From NCBI GenBank assembly GCA_963748545.1, contig CAVVJO010000015.1, forward strand, positions 184,010 to 248,009: a stretch of 64,000 nt of DNA, in the 5' to 3' direction. This document shows positions 26,825 through 35,689 of the stretch, piece by piece (positions within the stretch are counted from its first letter, which is position 1; the number at the start of each line of letters is the position of its first letter). The notes beneath the pieces are model-generated. The model was not told the origin of the DNA. It did no database searches and saw nothing but the letters and a program-made list of their open reading frames with translations. Made by a program: the position numbers and the translations under genes. The DNA comes from Roseiarcus sp963748545. Its GTDB lineage: Bacteria > Pseudomonadota > Alphaproteobacteria > Rhizobiales > Beijerinckiaceae.

Positions 26825-27041
26825 GCGAGCGCCTCAGCAGGTCGTGCGGGTCGGCAGGAGATCGCGCAAGGCCGGTTGTGGACGACCTCAGGCAGGCTAC
26901 CTCGTCATGAAATTCTCGCGCGGCGGAGGTCAGGCGGCCGCTGCCTGAGGATGCGTTGCGAATTGGGGGCGGTAGGCTACTCGAGTAAGTCGTTGATCTG
27001 CCCTAAGCGTGTGAATGATCCGCCTTCGAAGCAATCATGAG

Positions 27042-27278
27042 TTAATGCCGTTCCAGCGGTTTGCGGCTCTCGCCCTTGGACACGACAAGCACGGGGCGCC
27101 CCTCCGGATCAAGAACGCGCAGCGTGGCGGCGTGAGGCGGCCAGTCCTTTGGGGCGAATCCGAAGAAGTTTGTCTTGTGCGACCACTCGACCTCTGTCTC
27201 CGAAACGATAGCCTTCGAGACGTCGAGGAACTGCAGTCGGTATCGCACTGGGCTAACCCCAAGATCGAGGCGTTCCAC
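27042..27278 (-). CDS. Small hypothetical protein on the opposite strand
   Basis: A 78-residue frame starting MERLDLGVSPVRYRLQFLDV, with EVEWSHKTNFFGFAPKDW and LRVLDPEGRPVLVVSKGE. Balanced composition and strand-like hydrophobic alternation suggest a real soluble protein. No family recognised. It is the only minus-strand gene in the middle of the element; the ~215 bases on its right-hand neighbour side (26825-27041) hold nothing I can support. Confidence 0.5.
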   Translation of the reverse strand: MERLDLGVSPVRYRLQFLDVSKAIVSETEVEWSHKTNFFGFAPKDWPPHAATLRVLDPEGRPVLVVSKGESRKPLERH

Positions 27279-27521
27279 CCTAGGTGAAAACTCCTCGCTT
27301 GGTTTTGACGCGGATCAACAAGAGGCGATCGCCGCTTGCTCAGTCCAGGCTCTAGGTTAGTAGCGCAGCCTCGGAGGTTGAGCCAAGGGGCGAGTGACTC
27401 CGTCTTTTGGCCACGTCCTTGACGTCCCTGCAGATTCACTTTGTGTTCTCCTCATATTTGTGGCTTGCGGACCGCCACGTCGTGGTAAACAGTCGTGCTA
27501 ATTAGGAAGTAGGGGGGCACC

Positions 27522-27788
27522 ATGGGTACACTGCGTCCTTTGAACGCCGCAGACATTGCATCTGCCCTGCGTCAAACAGACTCGCGCTCAGTTTACACAG
27601 CGCTGCTGGAGGCCCGGGTGGGTGCTGAATTGATCGGCACGCCTATGCTAGTATATTTTATTGACATGGCTATCGAAGAGGCGGTTGCAACGCTGTTGCG
27701 TAAAGAAACGCTTCCGCAAAACGGCGGAGCCTCAAAGATTGTTGAGGTTGATTATTCGCTTCCGAAAGCGCATTTACGAGTTCGATGA
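27522..27788 (+). CDS. Small protein, copy 1 of a paralogous convergent pair (partner A)
   Basis: An 88-residue frame with LNAADIASALRQTDSRSVYT and the conserved block PMLVYFIDMAIEEAV. The same block appears as PVLAYFVDIAIAEIK in the minus-strand gene at 49931-50164. In both places it faces a gene encoding an IRAFLxI...VRxxIIxLV protein. An ATG at 27522 with GGGGGG upstream is the start. The overlap with the convergent partner suggests the real C-terminus is near the YFIDMAIEEA block. Function unknown. Confidence 0.5.
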   Translation: MGTLRPLNAADIASALRQTDSRSVYTALLEARVGAELIGTPMLVYFIDMAIEEAVATLLRKETLPQNGGASKIVEVDYSLPKAHLRVR

Positions 27789-27960
27789 TCTCATCCCGTA
27801 CGCTCTTCTGTCCGATCCGTAAAAAGGCGCGAATGAGTTCTGCACCTTCGTCGGGCGAGGCCGGGGTTGTCATCTCCTGATCATGCGGCGCATCGACACC
27901 CATCATATTCCTCACCGAGTTGGCGACGTCCATTTGCGCTAAATTGGTCAATCGGACCAA
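27670..27960 (-). CDS. Regulator-tail-like protein, copy 1 of the convergent pair (partner B)
   Basis: The core reads ELIRAFLRIGQKSVRDEIIE LVNALSE, which resembles the C-terminal helix pair of many rhizobial XRE-type regulators (RAFxxIxxxxVRxxLxxLV). No helix-turn-helix is visible, so this could be a truncated regulator. The frame opens at a TTG at 27960; an ATG at 27933 gives MDVANSVRNMMGV and is more likely. A similar protein is at 49763-50110. It overlaps partner A by up to 119 bases tail to tail. Confidence 0.45.
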   Translation of the reverse strand: MVRLTNLAQMDVANSVRNMMGVDAPHDQEMTTPASPDEGAELIRAFLRIGQKSVRDEIIELVNALSEANNQPQQSLRLRRFAEAFLYATALQPPLR

Positions 27961-27962
27961 TT
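27942..27962. promoter_or_regulatory. Perfect 8-bp dyad upstream of partner B
   Basis: AATTGGTC-AATCG-GACCAATT is a perfect inverted repeat with a 5-base spacer, positioned just before the likely ATG at 27933 of the minus-strand gene. The size and AT-rich ends fit an operator for a dimeric repressor. There is no T tract, so a terminator is less likely. Confidence 0.4.
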
Positions 27963-28218
27963 GTTCCGCTTTTGGGGGAAGCTTGTAAGGACGTCGCCAA
28001 CGACCCTTATCGGCTTTTGTTCGTGTGCGATACGGCCGCGCCTCGGTCAGGTCGGGCGCGAGTTTCGGATTTCGGAAGGTCGTGGTTTGGAGTTTGGCGT
28101 CGCGGAGACCCGGGGCCTACCCGCACCACTGCACGCTCTGGCGCGAGGGCGGACGCCAGATAGAGGGGTGCTGCCGCCATTTTCGGCCAGGGGTGGAGCC
28201 TAGGACTTGAACGCAACC

Positions 28219-28307
28219 TGTGCCGAGCGGCCGCACCGGGCGGCCTGCAGTCCGCCCGGCGCTGTCCAAGCCGCCCAGACCGCAGGCCAGTCAGTCAAGG
28301 GCGACCT
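28219..28307 (+). pseudogene. Diverged partial copy of the 3' end of the gene at 26516
   Basis: About 85 bases here align with 26741-26823, sharing GCCCGGCGCTGTC, GGCCAGTCAG and a similar ending, but with indels that break the frame. It looks like a degenerate duplicate of that gene's tail. The rest of 27961-28509 contains nothing else I can support. Confidence 0.4.
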
Positions 28308-28509
28308 GTGGGAAGGCTACAGGAGCGAAATGGCTTCATGCACTGAGCGAATGTCGCACCGTCGCTTGTCGTTCAATTTAGGCCCTGCAGGACCGTTGCG
28401 TCTGCGCGCGTTTAGCTGGCGCCGTTGCTTGAGTAGATTCCGAACCGTGACAACAGGCCCCCGAAAGGCGCTCGTGACCGCGCCGGGGCGGCCAACCACG
28501 GAGCACTAC

Positions 28510-28770
28510 ATGCGATGTTATCTCCTTAGAGGCGGCCATATCGTGGCCGTTGAGGAACTGATCGACCTTTCGGACGAGGAGGCCATCGCAGAGGCCGAGG
28601 TCCTGTATTCGAACAGCGAGGTCCCTTTGGGGTCCGTTGAGGTGTGGGATCAGACGCGCGTGATAGTCAGGCATCCGCCCGTCGCCCAAGAGCCCGCACG
28701 GTTCGAAGGTGGAGCCGCACTAGTGGAGGACGAAGCGCGATGGCACATGGTTTTGATGCCGAGCCGTTGA
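28510..28770 (+). CDS. Small conserved-type hypothetical protein
   Basis: An 86-residue protein starting MRCYLLRGGHIVAVEELIDL, followed by SDEEAIAEAEVLYSNSEV and VEVWDQTRVIVRHPP. The pattern (strand, GHI, acidic helix, then VEVWxxxRxV) is common in short alphaproteobacterial orphan proteins. The ATG at 28510 is preferred over the long upstream open frame from 28207. The 377 bases from 28771 to 29147 hold no gene I can support. Confidence 0.6.
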   Translation: MRCYLLRGGHIVAVEELIDLSDEEAIAEAEVLYSNSEVPLGSVEVWDQTRVIVRHPPVAQEPARFEGGAALVEDEARWHMVLMPSR

Positions 28771-29147
28771 CGCAGCCGCCGCCCCAACGCCGCATCGCCA
28801 GTGTCTTCCGACAGTTCCTGAGGCAATGCCGCGCGCAAATGTCGGGCTCAACGTCGGCGTCGATCGCGCCAGCGCCCGCCCCAAGCGTCAGCGCCTGCTC
28901 CCGCTCCGATGGCCACTACTCCTTCGGGCGCAAACCGAAGCGATTGTGCCTTCTGCCGTGGGACACCTTTGCTATCGATCGGACGCGTTCTTGACGCGAC
29001 TGGCGTTCGTACTTGTGGCATGGCTACCCTCCACCGTACATAAGAAATTCGGACACCTTTGACGCGGTGAACTCCGCGGATGCAGGGCTCGCGCGGCGGA
29101 GCGCCGATGGATCGGGCGCGACACTCATCGGCGCGCTGTATCAACGC

Positions 29148-31573
29148 TCACTGACCGAAAACAGCCCCTACCCCCATGCCCTGCGGCTGTCCTTCCCAAT
29201 GCCCTGCCAAGATCCCGGCGAGATCCGCCGCGCGCGAGTTCGGCGGCGCGCGGTTCTGCAGCGCGTTGATCGTCGCATTCGTTAGGAGGCCGGACAGTGG
29301 CGCGCTCGAGGCTTGCGCGGCGGCCTGAATCGCATTCAGCGGCGACGTAAGTGCGGAAGCAACGCCGCCCGACCGCGCGAGGTTTCCGACTTTGTCGAGG
29401 GCGCCCGCGCTCATCGCGCCCCCTGCCCGCTTCGCAAGGTAGCTGAGCGCCGGAACGACCGCGCCGGCTGCGGCGCCGATCGGGCCGCCAAGAGCTGCGC
29501 CGCCGAGCGCCGAGCTCGCGCCGAGCGAAGCGGCGAGCGCATTGGTCGGCGCAAGAACGCCGATCGCGCGCAGCGTGTTCGTCGCTGGAGTTCCGGCCAC
29601 GATCGAGCGAAGGAGCGCCTCTTCATCGGGACTCCACCGCGTGCCCGAGTTGAGCAGGCTGTTCGCCTGACTCCGCGTGGCCGCGTCGAGATTTCCGCCG
29701 ACCGCCTTATCGGCATTGCGCCCGGCCCGGTCGATCGCGTCCGCGATCGCCTGGCCCTTGGCCTCGCGCGCATAAAGCGAGCGCGCAGCATTCAGCGCCT
29801 CGACGCCGCCCTGCAAATCGCCGCCGACGATATCGGACGGCTGAAGCCCGTTTATGAAGGCCGTGACCTTGTCGACAATGCCCGGGCCGATCGACGGGCC
29901 GGCCTTCTGAGCGACCTGGCGAAGCGCGTCGAGGTCCGCCAGCGAGGGAGTTTGCGAAGGCGTGTAGCCTGGCGCGAAAATGCTCGGCGGTGCCGCATAC
30001 GGCGCGACATCGGCAAAATTGCTGAGATTGCGCAGAACGGCTTGCCCGCCAACGTCAACGGTCGGGTCATATTGCCGCGACTGCATGTGTGAGACGATGT
30101 CGTCTGCGAGCGGCTGCGCCGCGCCAGGCTTCAGCGTGACACCCGCCTTTTCCGAGGCCTGATAGGCGCCCTGCCGCGCGGCGGTGAGCTCCGCAGCAGT
30201 TGGAGCGACCGCGGCCGGGTTGATGAGCATGCCGGCGGCCTTGCTGACGAGCCCCGTTGCGCCGTCTGCTAAGATCTGCCCGCCCGCGCCGGCAAGGGCG
30301 CCGGTCGCCGCGCCGCTCCCGATCGGTCGATCATGCCCCGCCGCGTCGAGCGCGCCGGCGCCGGCGCCCGTCGCCGTCGCTTGAATTCCGGGGATCGGTC
30401 ACGAGGCCCTCGACGTAAGGCGCAGCGGCGGCCGTCGCGTCGCCAAGTAAGCCGACCCCCTTCGCGACCGCGCCCATAGGGGTAGCCATTCCGGCGACGC
30501 GCGCCAGAAGATCGGCGCCCGTCCCGTTGCGCGCTGCGGCGGCCTGCGTCTCGGCGCGCAAGTTCGCGAGGTTCGTGGCGTAGTCGCCCTGCCCGAGCAG
30601 GCTGCGCACGCCCGCGTCGAGTTTGTCCGCATAGCCGAACGTCCCTGCGTCGATCGCGCTGCGCGCGAGATCCAGCCCGGTGCGCCCGACGGCCTCGAGG
30701 TTCTGGCCCATCGTGTTGTCGGCGTAGGGGTCTATCAAGCCGCTAGGCGTGACATACTTCGCGAACGGGTTGGCTCCGCTCGCCGCGGGAGCCCCGCTGA
30801 AGTTCGTGGGCGCGGCGTACTTTGCGAACGGGTTCACGTCGGCTGACGCGACGGGAGTGCCCGAGCGTTTGGCGCAATCGAGCCAGGGCGCGGCGTCATT
30901 CGGCTGCCGAGGCTCGGCTAGGGCGGGCTGCGGCGTGTATCTCGTCCAAGGCCCGTCCAGGGCTGCGGCGCGTATTTCGTCCAGGGCCCGTCCGAGGGCT
31001 GCGCGGCCTGTGCGGCCTGCGGCACGAATATCGCAAACGGGTTCACGCTGGCCGGTTGCGCGATCGGCTGCGCTGGCGCTTGGCCGGCCGACCCCGTCGG
31101 GATTGATGCCGCTTGGCTGAGCAACGCATCGTTGACGACGGCCGCCGTGGGGATCGACGCGGCCTGGCCGAGCGCCGCGTCATTGTCGTCGCCTGCGGCG
31201 GGCGACTGCGCAGCTTGCGCCGTGGCAGCGGCGCCGGTCGGAGCCGCGCGATTAAGTACAGCAGGCGCGCGTCGTCGGCGATCGTGGGAAGACGACGGCG
31301 AGGGCGAGGCCGTTGGCGCGGCGGGGCCAGGCGCAACCGTCGGCGCGGACGGCAGCGGAGCCTGAGGGGGCGGCAGCGGAGTGGCGTAGGACGGCCTCGA
31401 GGCGGCCGGCGACGGCCGAGCGGTTGGCATAGCGGCGCTTTTGCCGAGCATTGCCGCAATCTGCCCTTGCGGCTGCTCCTGCTGCTGTTGCGCGGGCGAT
31501 CCAAGGAGCGAAGACCAATCGGCGGCCGCAACGTATGCGGCGACCGGCCCCCGCCGAAGGTCAGAATAGGCAT
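29148..31573 (-). CDS. Large Pro/Ala-rich phage DNA-ejection-like protein, three frameshifts
   Basis: Three adjacent minus-strand frames make one ~808-residue protein. It starts MPILTFGGG at 31573; a G-run indel at 31548-31552 leads into AAYVAAADWSSLLGS, a Gln run and a long Pro/Ala/Ser linker. Repeats of the type NPFAxF/YV and DGPWTKYAPQP follow, with a second shift near 30950-30975, then NPFAKYAAP and NPFAKYVTP. A third shift at 30390-30393 joins VEGLVTD to a Gly/Ala-rich helical domain to the stop at 29148. NPFAKY repeats before a helical body resemble internal virion/ejection proteins of podophage-like prophages. Named by resemblance. Confidence 0.6.
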
Positions 31574-31985
31574 GTGCGGTATTTCCTAAGTTATGGTCAA
31601 AGTCGCCAAGGTCGACTTTGCCAAACTCTCGACCGCCGGCCCGTAGGGCCGAGGATAACAGTCTTTCTGGAAAATAGATAGCCCCGAGGTTTTTCAATGT
31701 CGCAATTTTAGTCTGGACGCTTCGCGCGCGACCGGGCCGGGTGGGCGGAGGTGTATGCCAGGGGTAGTCCGTTGATACGTTCCATCAGGCAAGCGGATGG
31801 GGCTTCCCGTCTCCCATCGCCGGGGCTGAGGCTGCGCCGGTCGTTGGCCGAGCCAGGCTAAAGGCGGCTACGCCCCTTCGAATGCGCCGGAGGGCGACGC
31901 GGGCGGGAAGCGCCGCCGACCGTGGCACGAGCCATAGTCGGGACAAGCGCCAGCCTGCGATTCTGGAAGGGGTAAACGCACCGAA

Positions 31986-32006
31986 GTTGCCAACCTAGTC
32001 GCCAAC
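31986..32006. promoter_or_regulatory. Candidate integrase arm sites near attR
   Basis: GTTGCCAAC (31986-31994) and GTCGCCAAC (31998-32006) lie 55-75 bases inside attR and match the three GTTGCCAA copies next to int at the other end. The remaining 31574-31985 contains only a weak hairpin (AAAGTCG/CGACTTT near 31607) and no gene I can support. Confidence 0.4.
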
Positions 32007-32061
32007 AGGGATAACTCACACTTTTCGTTGTGTGGATTACCGCAACTAAGTCTTTGTTTTC

Positions 32062-32112
32062 CTTGGTGAGCGCGGTGGGAATCGAACCCACGACCCTCTG
32101 ATTAAAAGTCAG
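32062..32112. repeat. attR: 51-bp direct repeat within tRNA-Lys
   Basis: Identical over 51 bases to attL at 18815-18865. It spans the anticodon stem through the CCA end, so the element brought a copy of the tRNA 3' half that restores a complete tRNA gene. Confidence 0.92.
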
Positions 32113-32139
32113 ATGCTCTACCTATTGAGCTACGCGCTC
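32064..32139 (-). tRNA. tRNA-Lys (anticodon TTT)
   Basis: On the minus strand the 76-nt gene starts GAGCGCG, which pairs with CGCGCTC before the discriminator A and an encoded CCA. The D arm (AGCTCAATAGGTAGAGC), the anticodon stem-loop CTGACTTTTAATCAG with anticodon TTT, and the T loop GGGTTCGAATCCC are all in place. It is the attachment gene of the integrative element and remains intact. Confidence 0.97.
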
Positions 32140-32188
32140 TCGCCACCGGCAAACGGCGGTTCGTGCCTACAGCGTCGGGCTGCGAGGG

Positions 32189-33166
32189 TCAATCGTAAAG
32201 CGGAGAAAGGGCCGTGGTCCGCGCAGCCCGAAGGCGGGCGAAGTCGTCGCCGGCGTGATGGGACGAGCGGGTCAGCGGCGAGGACGATACCAGCAGGAAG
32301 CCTTTGACCCGCCCAATGTCGCCGTAGTCGGCGAATTCCTCCGGAGGAACGAAGCGGATGACCGGGTGGTGCTTCGGCGTTGGCTGTAGATACTGGCCGA
32401 TGGTCAGGAAATCGACGTCGGCCGATCGCATGTCGTCCATCATCTGCAGGATCTCGGAACGCTCCTCGCCCAGGCCCACCATCACCCCAGACTTGGTGAA
32501 GATCGTCGGATCGAGCTCCTTGGCGCGCTGCAACAGCCGCAGCGAATGGAAGTAGCGCGCCCCCGGGCGAACGCTCAGATACTTCGACGGCACGGTCTCG
32601 AGATTGTGGTTGAACACGTCGGGCTTCGCCGCGACCACGATCTCGAGCGCCCCCTCCTTGCGTAGGAAGTCGGGCGTCAGGACCTCGATCGTGGTCTCCG
32701 GCGCCGTGGCGCGGATCGCCCGAATAGTCCGCGCAAAATGCTCCGCTCCGCCGTCGAAAAGATCGTCACGGTCGACCGAGGTGACGACCACATGATTCAG
32801 GCCGAGCTTGGCGACCGCGTCGGCGACCCGCTCCGGCTCGTCCGGATCGAGCGGACCGGGCAGGCCGGTCGCGACATTGCAGAAGGCGCAGGCGCGCGTG
32901 CAGGTGTCGCCCATGATCATGAAGGTCGCGTGGCGCTTGTCCCAGCACTCGCCGATGTTGGGGCAGTTCGCCTCCTCGCAGACGGTGGAGAGTTTGTGCG
33001 CGCGCACCAGGGCGCGAAGTTCGGCGTAAACCGGCGATCCCGGCGCCTTGACGCGAATCCACGCGGGTTTGCGCGCAACCGGCTGATCGGGCCGATGCGC
33101 CTTCTCGGGATGGCGGAGACGCAGCGGGCGAGCATTTTCCGCGACAGTGTCGATGAGCCGGGTCAT
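32189..33166 (-). CDS. lipA: Lipoyl synthase
   Basis: LipA is a radical-SAM enzyme that inserts two sulfurs into the octanoyl chain on lipoyl-dependent enzymes. The 325-residue protein carries both iron-sulfur motifs: the auxiliary CX4CX5C (CEEANCPNIGEC) and the radical-SAM CX3CX2C (CTRACAFC). Further signatures are TFMIMGDTCTR, VDRDDLFDGGAEHF, NLETVPSKYLSVRPGA and TIGQYLQPTPKHHPV. No lipB is adjacent. It reads toward the tRNA-Lys, 50 bases away. Confidence 0.96.
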   Translation of the reverse strand: MTRLIDTVAENARPLRLRHPEKAHRPDQPVARKPAWIRVKAPGSPVYAELRALVRAHKLSTVCEEANCPNIGECWDKRHATFMIMGDTCTRACAFCNVATGLPGPLDPDEPERVADAVAKLGLNHVVVTSVDRDDLFDGGAEHFARTIRAIRATAPETTIEVLTPDFLRKEGALEIVVAAKPDVFNHNLETVPSKYLSVRPGARYFHSLRLLQRAKELDPTIFTKSGVMVGLGEERSEILQMMDDMRSADVDFLTIGQYLQPTPKHHPVIRFVPPEEFADYGDIGRVKGFLLVSSSPLTRSSHHAGDDFARLRAARTTALSPLYD

Positions 33167-33285
33167 GAGGGTTATCTAAGGTGGCGCCCCGCCATGGTCA
33201 AACACGGGCAGAGCGCGGCGCGGTCTCGCCTCATCCGGGCCACGTCGGCCGGCGTATATGTTAGCAAACTCACCCAAGGATTTTC

Positions 33286-34155
33286 ATGACCGCCGAATTG
33301 AACAAGACCGTCGTCATCACCGGCGCCTCCACCGGCATTGGCTGGGCTTGCGTGAAGGTTCTGGCCGCGGCCGGGTGGCGCGTCTTCGCCGGCGTGCGCA
33401 AGTCGGAGGACGCGGAGCGGCTGACGGCGGCCTTTGGCGACGCCGTTCGCCCTATCCTTTTCGACGTGACCGATCCGGCCTCGGTCTCGGCCGCCGCGAA
33501 CACGGTCAGCGAGGCCCTCGACGGCCGCACCCTCGGCGGCCTCGTCAACAACGCCGGGATCGCGGTCGCGGGGCCCCTTCTCTATCTCAAGCTGCAAGAC
33601 TTTGAGCGCCAGCTCGCCGTAAACGTCACCGGCCCGTTTGTCGTGACCCAGGCCTTCGCGCCGCTGCTTGGAGCCGACCGCTCACGGTCCGGGACGCCGG
33701 GGCGCATCGTCATGATCTCGTCGGTCGGCGGGCTCAACGCCCTGCCGTTCGTCGGCGCTTACAGCGCCTCAAAATTTGGTCTCGAGGGCCTGTCGGAGTC
33801 GCTGCGGCGCGAGCTCATGCTGTTCGGCATCGACGTGGTGATCGTCAATCCCGGCGCGGTTTCGACGCCGATCTGGGGCAAATCCGTGGACGTGGACGCG
33901 GAATTCGCCGATACGCCCTATGCGGCGGCCATCGCCAAGACGAAGGCGGCCATGTCAAAGATGGACAAGGCCGGTCTCAAACCCGAGCGAATCGGCGAGG
34001 CCGTCCGGATGGCGCTGACCGCGGCGAAACCGAACACGCGCTATATTGTGACCCCGACGCCCATCCAGGACGTGCTCGGCCGGACGCTGCCGAAGCGGAT
34101 GGTGGACAATCTTGTGGCCGGTCAGCTCGGTTTGAAGCCAGCCGAAACCAAATGA
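33286..34155 (+). CDS. SDR family oxidoreductase
   Basis: A 289-residue classical short-chain dehydrogenase. The NAD(P) motif TGASTGIGW is at residues 12-20, NNAG follows in GGLVNNAGIAV, and the catalytic Ser/Tyr/Lys are in MISSVGG and YSASKFG. The C-terminus (KTKAAMSKMDKAGLKPERIGEAV, NTRYIVTPTP) resembles retinol/steroid-dehydrogenase-like SDRs. Substrate unknown. Divergent from lipA across 120 bases. Confidence 0.88.
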   Translation: MTAELNKTVVITGASTGIGWACVKVLAAAGWRVFAGVRKSEDAERLTAAFGDAVRPILFDVTDPASVSAAANTVSEALDGRTLGGLVNNAGIAVAGPLLYLKLQDFERQLAVNVTGPFVVTQAFAPLLGADRSRSGTPGRIVMISSVGGLNALPFVGAYSASKFGLEGLSESLRRELMLFGIDVVIVNPGAVSTPIWGKSVDVDAEFADTPYAAAIAKTKAAMSKMDKAGLKPERIGEAVRMALTAAKPNTRYIVTPTPIQDVLGRTLPKRMVDNLVAGQLGLKPAETK

Positions 34156-34235
34156 GGCCGGGGCGCGGCGCCAGATTTTCCTGTATGTTCTAACGGACCG
34201 CCTGAGGGGCGCGGCGGTCCTGACCCGGAGCGACC

Positions 34236-35013
34236 ATGACGACGAGCGTGCATCAGTTCTTGTGCCTGACGGATAATTACGGCGTGCTGGTGCACGAACT
34301 CGAAGACCGGGGCGACCGCCTCGATCGACGCGCCCGAGGCCGGCCCGATCCTCGCCGCGCTCGACGAGAAGGGTTGGAAGCTCACCGACCTCCTGCTCAC
34401 CCACCACCACGCCGACCACATCCAGGGCGCGCCCGACCTGAAGGCGCGATTCCCGGAGCTCACGATCGTCGGACCGGCCAAAGAGGCCTCGCGCATCCCC
34501 GGCCTCGACACGCTGGTCAGCGAAGGGGACTATGTGCGCGTCGGGTCGCTCGAGGCCAGAGTGATCGAAACCCCGGGCCATACCACCGGACACATCGCCT
34601 ATTATTTCAGCGGAGAAGAGATCGCCTTCTGTGGCGACACGCTGTTTTCGCTCGGGTGCGGGCGGGCGTTCGAGGCGCCCTACGCGGTGCTGTGGAGCTC
34701 GCTCCTCAAGCTCGCCGCGTTGCCGGGCGACACCCAGGTCTATTGCGGCCACGAATACACCGAGGCAAACGCCCGCTTCGCCTTGACCATCGAGAGCAAC
34801 AATCCGATCCTCCAGGACCGCGCCGAGCATGTGGCGAAGCTGCGCGCCGAAAACCGCCCGACGGTGCCGACCACCATTGGGCTCGAACTGGCCTCCAATC
34901 CGTTCCTGAGAGCCGAAGAGCCTGCGGTTCAGGCCGCGGTCGGCATGCCCGGGGCCGATCCGGAGGCCGTTTTCTCCGAACTCCGGTCGCGCAAGGATCG
35001 CTTCAAGGGGTAA
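34236..35013 (+). CDS. gloB: Hydroxyacylglutathione hydrolase (glyoxalase II), one-base frameshift
   Basis: GloB hydrolyses S-lactoylglutathione to lactate and glutathione. The start MTTSVHQFLCLTDNYGVL is in one frame, and from position ~34313 the rest is in another: EKGWKLTDLLLTHHHADH (metal motif THHHADH), TPGHTTGHI, FCGDTLFSLGCGR, YCGHEYTEAN and the terminal RSRKDRFKG. Removing one G of GGGG at 34309-34312 joins them into a normal ~258-residue protein. The downstream frame alone has an ATG only at 34534, which would lose the metal site. Probably a sequence error rather than a dead gene. Confidence 0.88.
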
Positions 35014-35040
35014 GGCGGCGGCGGCCCTGGTATCCCCGCC

Positions 35041-35619
35041 CTATCCAACGCTTTGCATTCGGCGGCCCCGTTCGACCTCGCGCGCCCGGTCCAGCTTCAC
35101 CATCGTTTCGGCAAGGTCTGGCCGCCTGGCCAGGTGCCGAGCATAGATACCGCAGACCGCGACCGTGAGCCGGCCTTTGCGGCCGAGGCGCTCATCTGCG
35201 TATTCGATCATCCGGGAGTTCGGCCAAGCCTGCGGCCGGATCTCCAGCAGTCGCTCGACCAGAGCGCTCTCGGACTGATCGGGAGCGCTTTGCGCCATGA
35301 CCATCAGCATCGCCGCGGTCGACCGGGAGATACCCATGTGGCAATGAATCAGAATGTGTCGCGCGTCGCCAGCGTCGCGGGCGAAGCGCAGGATCGTGTC
35401 GATGTCCGAAAGTTGCGGCAGTGCAACGTTCGGCGCGGGCTCGATCGCGTCGTGAAAATAGAGCGTCCTGCGGACATGCGGATCGTAACTCGAAAAGGCG
35501 GCCGGCTCCGGGGTGCCGGGGTCGAGAAGCGACAGGACATGCGTCACCTCGCGAGCGCCGTGCCCCTCGAGTTCATGAAGGCCGCAGACGGTCAGGGTAG
35601 GAGGGGAGAGATCGTTCAT
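35041..35619 (-). CDS. Tyrosine/dual-specificity phosphatase-like protein
   Basis: A 192-residue cytoplasmic protein with the CX5R phosphatase loop HCHMGISRST at about residues 100-110, preceded by ILIHCHMG. Asp residues in YDPHVRRTLYFHD could give the general acid. The start MNDLSPPTLTVCGLHELE at 35619 is chosen; the frame continues upstream to 35883 but that part is antisense of the next SDR gene. Such alphaproteobacterial proteins are annotated as protein-tyrosine-phosphatase; the substrate is unknown. Confidence 0.82.
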   Translation of the reverse strand: MNDLSPPTLTVCGLHELEGHGAREVTHVLSLLDPGTPEPAAFSSYDPHVRRTLYFHDAIEPAPNVALPQLSDIDTILRFARDAGDARHILIHCHMGISRSTAAMLMVMAQSAPDQSESALVERLLEIRPQAWPNSRMIEYADERLGRKGRLTVAVCGIYARHLARRPDLAETMVKLDRAREVERGRRMQSVG

Positions 35620-35689
35620 CGTCGGAGCCCTAGCACGAGTCTCCGGTCGCTTTGTGACGATTTCTGAAGGCCATGGGACGTCGACGCTC

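Larger units (their letters stand above)
18866..32112. mobile_element. Integrative element in tRNA-Lys (phage-satellite-like or stripped prophage), ~13.2 kb
   Basis: Bounded by 51-bp direct repeats with the tyrosine integrase gene next to the left one. In order it carries integrase, excisionase-like HTH protein, two small hypotheticals, primase-helicase, an iteron-like array, a small-terminase-like protein, a lipoprotein, several orphan small genes and a large ejection-like protein at the far end on the opposite strand. Some parts (25.43-25.52 kb, 27.5-27.8 kb) are visibly more AT-rich than the chromosome. No capsid, portal, tail-tube or large terminase gene is visible. Excision would regenerate an uninterrupted tRNA-Lys gene. 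Confidence 0.9.
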
